Shown: positions 23,164-33,734 of the stretch, in pieces
Position numbering within the stretch: the stretch's first letter is position 1
How the letters are laid out: each line of letters starts with the position of its first letter
From: Rutpela maculata
Taxonomy: Eukaryota > Arthropoda > Insecta > Coleoptera > Cerambycidae
Length of the DNA stretch: 64,000 bases
Direction of reading: 5' to 3'
NCBI GenBank assembly: GCA_936432065.2
Contig: OW386289.2
Span: forward strand, 164,919,348 to 164,983,347
Position numbers and translations under genes: made by a program
Notes under the pieces: generated by a model
The model's database searches: none
Told to the model about the DNA's origin: nothing
Seen by the model: only the letters and a program-made list of their open reading frames with translations

Positions 23164-24001
23164 TTATCTTTTAACTGAATTCTAACTTTATTATAAATTT
23201 ATTATAAATTGAGAAAAAAAATTTGTATAGATATCCGTTTCATAGAAGACTGGACTCAAATATCGGTTAAGAAATGTCTTTGTGTCTGTAAGTGTGTGTA
23301 TGCGTGTATATGTATGTGTGTGTGTGTGTACCGTTTCTTGTAAACGCGATAACTTCTGTTAGACTTAAAATGTTTAATTGCAATTTGGAACATGTGTAAA
23401 ACAGCATAGTACAATAATCATTCCTGAAATTGGGCCATATCTGTAATACAAACTTTCACAATATAATAATCTTATTAAAAATACCATGCTCCAAATTTCA
23501 GAATAACATTGATATATCATCTAATTTAAATAAAGTTGGTTTGAACCTAACATACATCCGGTATACTGCAGTTCAAAAATTTTATACATCTTCATATTTT
23601 TGTATGCTTAATAAAAAGACCTTAACATTTTGCTCTGAAATTAAAATGAAACCTATTTTACGTAAGAGTGAGAGTTTGTAGGTCTCTGGTTATCACCACG
23701 TATTACAGATATGGTCCAATTTCAGTAGGGATTATTGTACTGTGGTATTTTACATATGTTTCAAATTGTAATTAAATATTTTAAGCCTAACAGAAGCTAG
23801 CGTGTTTACAAGAAACGGTATGCATTCTTCGCACATACACATACACTCACATACACACTTACAGACACAAGGACATTTTTTATTCGATATTTGAGTTCAG
23901 TCTGCTATGCTACAAAAAAATTTTTCTACGATGATTACTAATTTTTTTTTCAATTTATAATAAATTTATAATAAAGTTATAATTCAATTAAAAGATATAC
24001 A
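23164..24001. repeat. Foldback element, arms about 290-310 bp
   Basis: Left arm 23164-23450 (ttctaactttattataaatt ... tatccgtttcatag ... accgtttcttgtaaacgcg ... ggccatatctgtaata) pairs with right arm about 23690-24001 (tattacagatatggtcc ... cgtgtttacaagaaacggta ... aatttataataaagttata). The left arm includes a TG-rich microsatellite and the right arm the matching CA-rich run (23830-23865). The centre and right arm match 52966-53225, and the left arm matches 47330-47445, so this is a dispersed family. Confidence 0.82.
23275..23331 (+). repeat. Impure (TG)n microsatellite
   Basis: gtgtctgtaagtgtgtgtat followed by gcgtg, tatatg and (TG)8. It lies in the left arm of the foldback. Confidence 0.85.
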
Positions 24002-24305
24002 ATCCATTATTGAATCATAACAGATACGAAAAAAATTAATAGAAACATTATTGTAGAAAATTTAGTCAGCTTTAATTTTGCATATAGCCACTTTTTGATT
24101 ATGGCTAACCGTTTTCGAGATATGAGCGAATAACCAAAAACCGGAACCTTCTTCATGACCTCCTGCACCTTTCGCACCTCCTATGTTCGGGGACTTTTGG
24201 TATGTTTGTCTCCTAAATAGTCCAAAGACAGCCCAAAAGTCAAAAATTGGGATCTTGGCATTTCCCTCTGGACCCCCTTATTGAACGTTCATTGACAGGG
24301 GCATA
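24002..24305. repeat. Right arm of the 4.2-kb inverted repeat
   Basis: Inverted partner of 20057-20345: cgaaaaaaattaatagaaac, tttcgagatatgagcgaat, tcctatgttcggggactttt, taaatagtccaaagacagcc and gggatcttggcatttccct. Differences are scattered, so the arms are not a recent duplication. Confidence 0.85.
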
Positions 24306-24584
24306 GGACAAGAAATCTTTGATTTTTATACTGGTTCCACTGACGTTTTAGCTGTCAAGCCCAGCCACCGTAATTTTAAGTAAAATTATCACTGGGAATG
24401 CAATTATTGCTGAAAGTTTGTTCTTATTGTTCCAAATTTTCAAAATATTGCTATTTCATTGGTTCTCATAATGTGAGGGAAATAGTCACGTATATGAAGT
24501 TTTCTTCCTCGGTAATAGTATCAACTGCAATTCAAACATTATTTCCACCATAGTTTCCTATTTAATTATTTTCTGTGTAACCAC
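24306..24584. other. No recognised gene
   Basis: Flank between the inverted repeat and the degenerate tandem repeat; nothing identified. Confidence 0.4.
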
Positions 24585-24860
24585 CCTGCATATTCTTCAT
24601 TAAATATAGGTTTTCCTTGACATTTATGGCAACTATATGCGAGATATTATTGTCCTCCGTCTCATTTTTTTCGGTAATAATTTTTTAAGAGTGTCGACCC
24701 TGTATATTATTCACTAAAAGTACAGCAGGTTTCCTCCTTGATAATTGTATTCTACATGTCAAATATTATTGTCTTCCGTCGCATTTTCTTCCTTAATTAT
24801 ATTTTTCTGTAAAGGACATCCCATTTTTTCGTTGGGAATAGGTTACCTGCCTACCACATA
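24585..24860. repeat. Degenerate tandem repeat, unit about 120-130 bp
   Basis: The series accctgcatattcttcatta ... attattgtcctccgtctcat, then accctgtatattattcacta ... attattgtcttccgtcgcat, gives about two clear units with a weaker third after 24830 (ttacctgcctaccacatatt). Confidence 0.6.
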
Positions 24861-26752
24861 TTATTCTTTCCTGTCAAATTTTGTAGATATAACTCTAACA
24901 GACAGACAGACACCGTAACGACGGATAGACAAGCAGGCAGCCTAACTGACAGGATTGATTCATTATCGTAGTCTGAAACGGGAGAATCCGTAGAAATCGA
25001 GAGTGATTTCTTCACGATTACAATACTTTATTTAGCGGTGAGCGAAGGAAGTTAAAATCTTTGTCGATTAAATTTTATCGTGCAGAGATAAACTAAAAAT
25101 CAAATCGAAGGGAATTTCACAAACTCCAAAAATGGACTTGTATAACATTTTTTGAACTTTTAATAATAAAAAACTTGTTTTTTTAAGTTGCAAATTAAAC
25201 ATATAGGTGAAGAAGAAAAACTTTTGAACTTTTAGTTTTAGTACATCCTCTCAAAAATCTAATTGCAATCCACTAATAGAGACAATTGAATCAAAAGTGC
25301 TGACTGAAAACTTTCCCGGGAGCTGTATTGTCAAGAGGTTTTCATAAGTTTCAAGTACATGATGAAATAGATCTTGACTTGAAATAAAATTATCGTGAAA
25401 AGTTTCTCGTGAAAATGGAAGTTGGTGCCTGAGGCAAGTCTATTCAGTGCATATCAAGTGGAAGCGTATATTAGTTCGTCAAAGTAACATTACTGCTTAC
25501 CTCAGGTGAATTTCTGAGATATCACAAGCCGATCACGAATTTATATGCAAGAATTGTATACTGGTAACCAAAAAAGAGAAAGTTTGGTTGGAAGCAGGGC
25601 GGAAATATAGTGGTAGGTAAGATTCGCTTCGAATAACATTTTACTATAGGCCGGAAACTACTTGGCATTACTGTTTCACAATTTTTATTCAGATTTGACT
25701 AACATATGTTTCGGTGTCGCGGCCATTATCAAAGAGTCTAACTAAAATTAGTTAATTATTTAATTAGTCTAACATTATTTAGACTTTTTCATAATGGTTA
25801 CTACACCTCACACGGAAAGTCATGCGGGAAAACGAATAAAAATCTATATCTTTAATTTTTACTCTATGAAATGATTATGTTACAATTTGTGTTATTCTAA
25901 ATATGCAATCCTTAACAAGCACTTCATTTTGTAGAATCGTCGAAGTCGAAGGTACTACATTAGAAATTATTTCTTGGTCTTCCCCAATTACAATGTTTTG
26001 TGGCGGTGACATTATGTTTCCTATTCTTGAATGACTGAACGATTTACAGGAAACTTCAGTCTTTCTGCTTAACGATTCTTCGATGTAGCCTTCAGCCACA
26101 GTCGTCAAACGCCATGTCTTCTTAGAGTAAGTGAATTTCCTGTGCCTTCGACCAACATAGATGCTGAGGATCGTCTAAATTTTTCCTGTGTGCGCGCACT
26201 GGAATATCCCATTTTCCGTACGCTAAATAGGTATGTGAACATAGTGTTTTCGGGGAGGTGTAAGTGAAATAATCGTTATTGATAGCGCATGGCCTCCTGC
26301 ACTTTTGCCTATTTATCAACATCCGATGATGAGGGTTTCTTAGTACTTACGCTTAGTACTTACGCAGTTAAAAAAACCTTGCTCTCGCAATCATTTTGTT
26401 GTGGTCCTGACGGACGCTGGGAAGTTGGTTTTCTTTTTAACTTAAATGGAATTGGAAAATCACATATTCCACCAGAGTATTGTCGTTCACTGAAGTTGTT
26501 TCTTTGCTGCTCAGAATTCACTGCCGTTTTTCAGATCATAACCAACTATTGGTTTAATTTTTGAATCATGCTTTGCTGCAATTCTATGCACTGTTGACAC
26601 CATCACCATCACCACCACCTTTCTCTAAGTTTGGTCTTTTCTGCTTCAGCTAAAACAAGGTAAGGCATAAGTAAGTGTGTAATAAAAATATATTTTACTT
26701 CCACATACACGTAATGGAGTAGAAATAAAGTATATTTTATTTCTATCAGCAA
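24861..26752. other. No recognised gene
   Basis: A short gacagacagaca run near 24899-24912 is the reverse complement of the TGTC motif. Minus-strand frames 25875-26108 (77 aa) and 26122-26322 (66 aa) look somewhat protein-like but match nothing I know. A catcaccatcaccacc run is at 26604-26620. Confidence 0.35.
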
Positions 26753-26930
26753 GAATTCAGTCTTTCCAAAGATGCAACCAGGGAAGGACATTGAAAATGA
26801 TGAACTTAGATTTTTAGCCATTACCAGTCAATCTATAGCTTTAGTAACCAAGTCTACGTCATGCCGCGAATGCAACAATCACTTTTCACGAATTCAGGCC
26901 CTACGTAGGAAACTAAAAACATTTTCACTT
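26753..26930 (+). repeat. Repeat A2-type unit (ttcagtcttt... family), copy 1
   Basis: Blocks ttcagtctttccaaagatgc, gaaaatgatgaacttagatt, tttagccattaccag, ctacgtcatgcc, cttttcacgaattcaggccc and aaacattttca recur in the same order at 31919-32105 and 32150-32395. It directly abuts a B palindrome. Confidence 0.8.
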
Positions 26931-26931
26931 A

Positions 26932-27088
26932 TAATATCACAAGAGCTTAAATTATTTCCGAAAATTTTCTTGAGGGCACGAATATTTTGAAAATTAATAA
27001 TTTTCTTAAAATATTCGTGGCCGAAAGAAAATTTCCCGGAATAATTTAAGCTTGCGTGGTATTCGGTAAGAAAATTTCACACCACTTA
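26932..27088. repeat. B palindrome, copy 1
   Basis: Starts ttttcacttataatatc and ends attcggtaagaaaatttcac. The interior folds back: agcttaaattatttccgaaa against cggaataatttaagct, and cacgaatattttgaaaatt against cttaaaatattcgtgg. Copy 2 is at 30951-31097 in the same orientation. Confidence 0.8.
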
Positions 27089-27170
27089 ACACCATAATTT
27101 GGAAAAAAATTATTAATCCAACCTGACATTTTAAATTAATTTCACTGCTTGTCAAGTTGGCCAGGGTATT

Positions 27171-28050
27171 GTCACAGAAAAGAGAACTACCAGAAACGAC
27201 ACTTGGGCTTCTCGCCAAAATTCCATTGCCGCCATTTTGTTGTTGGTACTTCCGTCACTTCATTTATTGTTTTAGGTTAAAACAATAAAGTGCGGTAAAT
27301 GACAGTCTGTGACATAATACCGAAATAAATTCTTAAAAGGTTTTAGTATTATTGTGCTGTGTTAATAGTAATTTTTATTAGCGATATGAGTAAACGAGGT
27401 GGAACCGTTTGCGCTGTTAAGGAATGTACAAGTAGTACGACAGGAAAAGACATTAGTTTATTTGGGTTTCCTAAGGATTCCCAAAGGTATTTTATTATTG
27501 ATGTAAATTATAAGATATTTCCAAGTAGTTGTGAACTTTCTTCTTTTAAGGTCCGTATTGTGGTTGGAAGCATGCGATCGTGGGGATTTGGCAAGTAAAA
27601 GTTCAACCGAACTTTATAACAATTTTAAGTTCTGCGCACGACAAATATGTATCAGAATAGATTGCTACCAATAGCACTTACCTACTATTTTTCCTCAATT
27701 TGGTAGTTTAAACAGAAAAAAAATTAATATTTCCTCAGAACAACCTCCCAGTAAGAAAATTACAGATTTTCTCGAGATATTGTATTGATTTTAATACATT
27801 TTGTGACTTTATTTATATTAAGAATACAATTGTTCGTAGAGACAAATTTATCCAGTTTACTTTAATAGCTTTAATGTCCATTATAAGTAGAATTCTTCGA
27901 ATAAGGTGATTGTATTCAGCTTGTGTAAAGTTTGTTTATAAACATGCTGTTTAAATTTCCCGCCAAAATTACCAACAACAAAATGGCGAAGGTCACAAAA
28001 AAACATCAAAGGGGGTGCTGAGAGTGCCGCTTCTGGTAGTTCCTTCTTCT
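27171..28050. mobile_element. Short element with inverted ends carrying a THAP exon pair
   Basis: The left segment 27173-27262 (cacagaaaagagaactacca, then gaaacgacact, gccattttgttgttggta) is matched in inverted orientation by 27960-28053 (taccaacaacaaaatggc, agtgccgcttctggtagttc, cttcttctgtg). Spacing between the blocks differs slightly, so the arms are imperfect, about 85-95 bp. Between them is a THAP-like coding segment only. P-element transposons carry a THAP domain at their N-terminus, which suggests an internally deleted relative. That link is inference. Confidence 0.55.
27386..27674 (+). pseudogene. THAP zinc-finger domain, two exons, truncated
   Basis: THAP domains are C2CH DNA-binding fingers. 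Exon 1 (27386-27486) reads MSKRGGTVCAVKEC and then GKDISLFGFPKDSQR, giving the first Cys pair and the FPKD block. A 64-nt intron fits 27487-27550 (GTATTTT ... TTCTTTTAAG). Exon 2 continues with LWLEACDRGDL (the conserved Trp) and LYNNFKFCARQ, where the family has C-x2-H. Here Gln replaces the His. A stop follows at 27672-27674, yet the same frame beyond it still reads LPTIFPQF, the AVPTIF-type end of THAP. So the finger has lost one ligand and is interrupted. No transposase catalytic part follows. Confidence 0.72.
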
Positions 28051-28173
28051 GTGGTATTGTTGTTTTTGACATATTATGTTGATTTGTCATTTTTGTTTAA
28101 CCGGTTCTGTCACAAAGCTTAATAATTACTAGTTTAAAAGGTCTGTCGTTGAGTTTAATAAGTGTATAGCGAA

Positions 28174-29388
28174 ATGTCGCGATTTGGTAAAGAAAATCAA
28201 CAAGTAATTAGACAAGAAATTCAAAATATAACACCAGATAACACCCGAAAATCAAAATCAAGTGTATGGAAACAGTTTGTTGAATTTTGTGACGAAAAGT
28301 TGTATAATATTCATGAGTGTATGAGTGTAATACAGGTGGCTACTATACTGGAGGACTACGCATTTAATATGAAAAAGAAAAATTTTGAAGATTATTAGGA
28401 AAGTGTGGTCAAAGTGATGTGGAACTCTACTGCTAAGCAGTTACAAGAAATTTATTACGAAAAATATAAAATAAAATTTAATCCGGTTTTCTGATGTGGA
28501 ATTTGCGACCGCCAGAGCTGCACGCGATGCTAAGCGCAAAAAATTACAGAGAGACCCATTAAAAAGAAAAGTGAGTGCTTCAGCCTTAACCAGCGACGAA
28601 TACAAAAAAATTATTGAAATGTGGGATGAAAATACTCCAGATGGATCGCAGCGTAAATTTTTTCACATAGTTTCACATGAGCTGACATGGAGAGGAGGGG
28701 AAGGATATTCTGCGTGTATCCAATACTTCAAAGAAGAAACTGATAATTTCGGAAACCCAAAAGGTCGGATAGAATATAATCCAATATTCTCCAAAACCAC
28801 ACAAGGTGGTTCTAAAAAACTGTCGGATAGTAAATGGTTGATTACAAATTTCGATAATCCACAAATGTGTCCGGTTCGTTTGTTTAAGAAGTTGATGGAA
28901 AAAAGGGGAAATCTTATTCAGACCGACAGATTATTCTTAACACCAAACCCATACTGGAGTCAACCCAATTCGAAAGGATGGTACAAGAATAGCCCAGTTG
29001 GTAAGAACATTGTATCTTCATGGTTTAAATCAGCAGCCTCTGATATAGGAATTGACACTACAAAAGTAAAAAATAACTAATCATTCTGCAAGAGCAACAG
29101 CTGTTTCGAAATTGGCCAAGGAAAGAGTTGGTGAACAACAGCTCATTAAAATTACTGGACACAGTAATAGTCAGTCAATCAAACCTTACTTACAATTGGA
29201 CGTTGAACATCATCATCAGATGATTGAATCCATGAGGAGAATTTCATCAAGTACTAGCAAGTTTAATCATGATCAGAGCACAATGCAAAATAAAACAGAA
29301 AGTACGCAGATTCAACCCACCAATTCAAGTCAGCCCACAAACATTTATAATAATTGTGTTTTTAATATTAATAAAACCTATAATAATT
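28174..29388 (+). pseudogene. Crypton tyrosine recombinase, decayed
   Basis: Cryptons move with a tyrosine recombinase. The frame from 28174 starts MSRFGKENQQVIRQ; a stop interrupts it at 28396-28398, after which it continues (ESVVKVMWNSTAKQLQE). A frameshift near 28488 leads to VEFATARAARDAKRKKLQ and then HELTWRGGEGYSA, with the first catalytic Arg. The block KGWYKNSPVGKNIVSSWFK follows. One extra A in a run near 29070 shifts the frame to NHSARATAVSKLA, which has the His-x-x-Arg pair, and then ITGHSNSQSIKPYLQLD, with the likely nucleophile Tyr. This matches the recombinase domain shared by Cryptons and their domesticated descendants (DUF3504/KCTD-ZMYM type). Three disruptions mean it is dead. 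Confidence 0.85.
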
Positions 29389-29525
29389 AAATTTATTTCG
29401 TTATTATTTTGTTTATTAGTCGATATCATTAGAGATTTGCCAATGAAGATATTAGTTCAACATGAAATAAATTCTAAAAAAATCATATAGGTATATCCAC
29501 CATATTTCGTTAAATAAAAAAAAAT

Positions 29526-29606
29526 TACCAACTTTAGTTACACCAAATGCTAAAACGCAGATGGGTATTAGTTCTAGTTCATAATTTTAGGTTACTAAAG
29601 TTGGTA
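29526..29606. repeat. Hairpin MITE D-like, copy 3
   Basis: taccaactttagttac (29526-29541) is inverted at gttactaaagttggta (29591-29606): a 16-bp perfect stem around about 49 nt. Confidence 0.7.
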
Positions 29607-29831
29607 GAAATGTATTTTTTGTTAAAGTAATCCATAACACTTCTAATTTAAAAAATATAATATTAACATGGTTTGTTGCAGTAGGTGGCCGTGATATAGG
29701 CGGTCATGCTTTTGACAGATGAGGTTTATATTGGTAAATTACATTAAGTTACTGTATGGTAAACCAGCAAACAAAGATATTTTTATGTAAAACATTTCTT
29801 GTAAGCATTTGCGTTAAACAATTTGAGAAAA

Positions 29832-30783
29832 ATGGAATGCTTTGAAAAGTACAATTTATGTAAATACTGCAAAGAGTTGAGTCAAGCGCAAATATGTCAT
29901 CCAAGATTAATATATTTAACGAATTTAATGGAAGCGATCAGGAAGCGTTAGAGTCGAATGGTTTGTTTACGAAAATCCAAGAAAGTCTGCTGCAGATGTC
30001 AAGTAAATATGGCCTTTTGCGTAAAAGAGATTTGAACAAAATTGTTTCAAAATATTACATATATGTCTTAAAACACAGACATCTAATAATTAATTCGTCA
30101 TCTTCCTATTCACCATTAAGAAGAGAGGATGGTATATTAAAACACTTTACTTTGTTTCTATCACTGATTTATTATAACTTGAACGTTACTGCAGTTTCGA
30201 TACTTAACGTACCATTATCAAACGTATGATTCAAATGAATGAATTTACCAAGGGATGACAGGCATTTATATACAATACAATCTGAGTTATGTAGATGAAA
30301 TTAAATGAACGGATTTACAAAGGGAAGTAAGGTATTTACCTAAATTGTCACTGAACATTACCAAGAATTATATGCAAATTAGTTTTCAAATTAAATACAT
30401 GTATTTAATTTGAAAACTAATTTGCATATAATTCTTGGTAATGTTCAGTGACAATTTAGGTAAATACCTTACTTCCCTTTGTAAATCCGTTCATTTAATT
30501 TCATCTACATAACTCAGATTGTATTGTATATAAATGCCTGTCATCCCTTGGTAAATTCATTCATTTGAATCATACGTTTGATAATGGTACGTTAAGTATC
30601 GAAACTGCAGTAACGTTCAAGTTATAATAAATCAGTGATAGAAACAAAGTAAAGTGTTTTAATATATCGTCATGATTGACTGTCACAAAGTAATGGCTTC
30701 CACCACAGAAGAGAGGATGGGTTAGAATTCAAGCAACATTTAAATCTTACTATGTTTGTACATCCTACGTTTTTTGAATTATA
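29832..30783 (+). pseudogene. Unknown ORF interrupted by a palindrome
   Basis: A frame from 29894 (MSSKINIFNEFNGSD ...) reads to SYSPLRREDG at 30132, where a perfect palindrome begins. After the palindrome and a 40-bp spacer, a second copy of the words encoding RREDG (30707-30720) continues LEFKQHLNLTMF and ends at a stop near 30783. This suggests one frame of about 100 codons split by the palindrome. No known domain was recognised. An overlapping frame from 29832 contains CKYCKEL but ends early. Confidence 0.35.
30133..30666. repeat. Perfect 534-bp palindrome, no spacer
   Basis: The centre lies between 30399 and 30400 (ttaaatacatgtatttaa). Each arm is 267 bp and I see no mismatch by eye. 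Outside the arms a direct repeat agaagagaggatgg occurs at 30119-30132 and 30707-30720. Either a recent inverted duplication or an assembly/amplification artefact. Confidence 0.95.
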
Positions 30784-30950
30784 AATTGTTAATGCATAAT
30801 AATTTAACAAATTTGTGTTTTCTGTTTAATGAAACTTTATAGCGAATAATAAATAATAATGTTAATTCAGAAATTTTGCATTATTCACAGATATATCTAC
30901 ATTATTTAATGGTTGTAGATCATATGTTTACCTTTTCAACTGTCAAAAAA

Positions 30951-31097
30951 TTTTCACTTATAATATCCCTAGAGCTTAAATTATTTCCGAAAATTTTTTC
31001 GAGGTCATGAATTTTCTTAAAATATTCATGAACGAGGAAAAATTTCCGGATATTAATTTAAGCTCGTGGGATATTCGGTAAGAAAATTTCACACCAT
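30951..31097. repeat. B palindrome, copy 2
   Basis: Same ends as copy 1 (ttttcacttataatatc ... attcggtaagaaaatttcac), with a shorter centre (gaattttcttaaaatattc). Confidence 0.8.
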
Positions 31098-31228
31098 TAT
31101 TTTATAAATATTATGCCAAAATTGAACATTTTTATTACGAATGACAAAAATTCATTCATTATAGTGAGCCATGGAATAACAACTGGTGGTTAATAAAATA
31201 CGAAATTTCTTAGTGAAATAACATACCA

Positions 31229-31324
31229 TTCTCCAAGTTTAGTTACATGAACTTTTTACAAATAACTTAAAAACATATTATATTTCCGTTTTTTATTAAC
31301 TTTGATCTACTAAAATTGGTGGAA
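31229..31324. repeat. Hairpin MITE D, copy 4
   Basis: ttctccaagtttagttac at the left and ctactaaaattggtggaa at the right form imperfect inverted ends about 60 nt apart. Confidence 0.55.
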
Positions 31325-31684
31325 CATCATTTATTTCTGATATTACTTAAATGCGAGCACAGGGAATGTATTCATTCTTGTCGCAGAGACAATAATTAAC
31401 AACTTCTAGGCGGCCATGGAATAATGAAAGGTAACAAGATAGTAATGGCTGCCGCACTTACAGACGTCAATTAGATTAATTTTTACATTCTAATCATAAC
31501 AAAATTTGATTATCAGCCATAAGAATAAAGTGCATGAGCATATAGCACAAAAATGGCTCCAGGTTCTAAAACATATTAATTTGTGTACTTATAGTATCCT
31601 CGTGAATATCCTCTTTTGCGTCGCCAAATAAATTTAATTCTAAAAGCACTCCAACTCCCGCGTCTTTACTTTGACATTTTAATT

Positions 31685-31815
31685 GACAGAAAAATTTCCA
31701 CTTATTAATTTGACAGAATGTAAAAAATTTCCGGAAATTTTTTGGGTTGCCATGGTAACTTAACAAAAAACAAGCCTATGATTGGTTAAAAAATGTGGTG
31801 TGAAATTTTCACTTA
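31685..31815. repeat. Dispersed repeat C, copy 2
   Basis: Inverted relative to 11885-12030: aaaaatttccggaaattttt, ggttgccatggtaac, attggttaaaaaatg, gtggtgtgaaattttcac. A partial third copy follows at 31850-31920 (attgccatggtaactaatca ... ggtgtgaaattttcaa). Confidence 0.7.
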
Positions 31816-31918
31816 AATATCGTGGCGCCTCGAAAAAATCTTATCTTTTTTAATTGCCATGGTAACTAATCAAAATTAAGGTATCTTATTGGTTAAAAAG
31901 TAGAGGTGTGAAATTTTC

Positions 31919-32395
31919 AATGTTAAAATTCACAGTCCTTCGCAAAGATGCAACCGGAGGAGACATTGAAAATAATGAAGTTAGACTTTTTAGCCGTTAC
32001 CAGGTAACCTATAGCTTTTGTAACCTTGTCTACGTCATGCTACAAATGCACCATGCACTTTTCAAGAATTCAGGCCCCATAGGGGAAACTAAAAACATTT
32101 TCAATGTTAAAAGTTCAGAAATTGTTTGCAAATGTGTTAGTCTTAAACTCAAAATATTCAGTCTTTCGCAAAGATTCAACCAGAGAGGGACATTGAAAAT
32201 GATGGAATTAGATTTTTAGCCGTTACCAGGCAATCTTTAGCTTTAGAGTAATCTTGTCTATGTCTTGCTGCAATCAGTCGTTACCAGGCAACCAATAACT
32301 AGTATATTGTCTACATCATGCTGCAAATGCAACTTGCACTTTTCACGAATTCAGGCCCTATATAGAAAAATGAAAACATTTTCAATGCAAAATGC
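31919..32395 (+). repeat. Two further copies of the 26753-type repeat
   Basis: Copy 2 is 31919-32105 (cacagtccttcgcaaagatg ... cccataggggaaactaaaaa). Copy 3 is about 32150-32395 (ttcagtctttcgcaaagatt ... gccctatatagaaaaatgaa), with an internal partial duplication of the ccgttaccaggca block. A 103-codon frame across copy 2 is a by-product. Confidence 0.78.
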
Positions 32396-33726
32396 AAAAT
32401 CAATTAAACACAAGGAAAAGTATAATTGAGTGCCATTGTCAGCACAACTTATTATCTCAACTGCATAAATTTCTCCCTTATCCCTTCCTCTCTCCTCCCC
32501 TTTCTCTATTGGTGAATTGAGTGGTAGGTGATTTAGAAAATCGTCAAAATTTGTAAACAGAAACTAAAAGAGGTTACTGTCTTAACACCTCACTTAATAT
32601 CTGAAGAAAGTAGTTATTTATCCAAACGCTTTGGACACGGTTATGACGAAAATGCAATTTTCAATTTCATTCAGCTGTAAAAAATACATTAATTAGAATG
32701 CGTGCCAATCATTTGGCATTGCAAAATAAAAAATATATACATAAGTGAGTTGTTCCCCCATTTCTACATTCAAAGAAAATATTAGATAATTGTAATTTTA
32801 CACACGCATTGTATAATTTATTACGTTATTTCCTAAATAATTTGTGCCTATTGCAAAAAATACAAAAATAGTAAAGTTTTAATTTTTTGGCACTTTGTGT
32901 TTTACCAATATAAGGCAGAATATTGTTGATGCCTAATTTTCATAACCAGACATGTATTTACACTTTCACGTACACATAAAGTTTCGCCTCAACTCCACCG
33001 AGGTTCTAATGAACACATGTCATGTACCTACCACAGGCATCTTTACAACACCAATTATTGTAAACTCCAACCTACCAGTATGAAGTATGAACCATTGTTT
33101 AATTAACAGGCTTATTAACACCACACTGCGATTTTAAATTATTGAGATGGAATTACTAATCTTCAACCGTCTAATTATCCAGATGGATGTTTTGCGTTGA
33201 GCAAATGTCAGGAACAATAGGTTTCTCTAGAGTAGGGTGATGGTGTTTTATTCATGAAAATGTGTATATCGGCCGTGTTTGCCTTATCATTGGCGCACCC
33301 ATCGGGGTTGAGATGCCGCAATCTCCGATGAAGCGCTGGCTTCATCAAAACTGCATATCTGTCCCTATATTTCAGTTACTGAATTTATGAAGTTCATGCT
33401 TTAATTTAAATGTAGATGTTGTAGCGTTTAGCAAATGGCTGCTTTCTTATTTGCTATTTATTTGTTAAGGTAAATATTCCACGCGCAGAATAGCATAAAA
33501 GCTGGTGAACGTTTTGTTCAAAATGGTTTAAACCAGCTGAAATTATCTAGCAACATATTTCTGCCGTACCTGAAAAATATATCCCTTGGAATTTTAATGC
33601 ACAGTATCTTATATATTTTAAATAATAATTTTAAAAAATGCCAGGCGTCCTGGTTGGGTCCGACTTATAGACAGGCGATAAGTTGCAAAGCTGCGCCATT
33701 AGGAGTGGTAGTCAACGATATTATGG
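32396..33726. other. No recognised gene
   Basis: AT-rich. A pyrimidine-rich stretch (ttccctcttctctcctcccc type) is near 32467-32505. The segment next to the hAT-like element (33640-33726) is more GC-rich and seems to belong with 36789-37310 as the pre-insertion site. Confidence 0.4.
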
Positions 33727-33734
33727 TTATAGGA

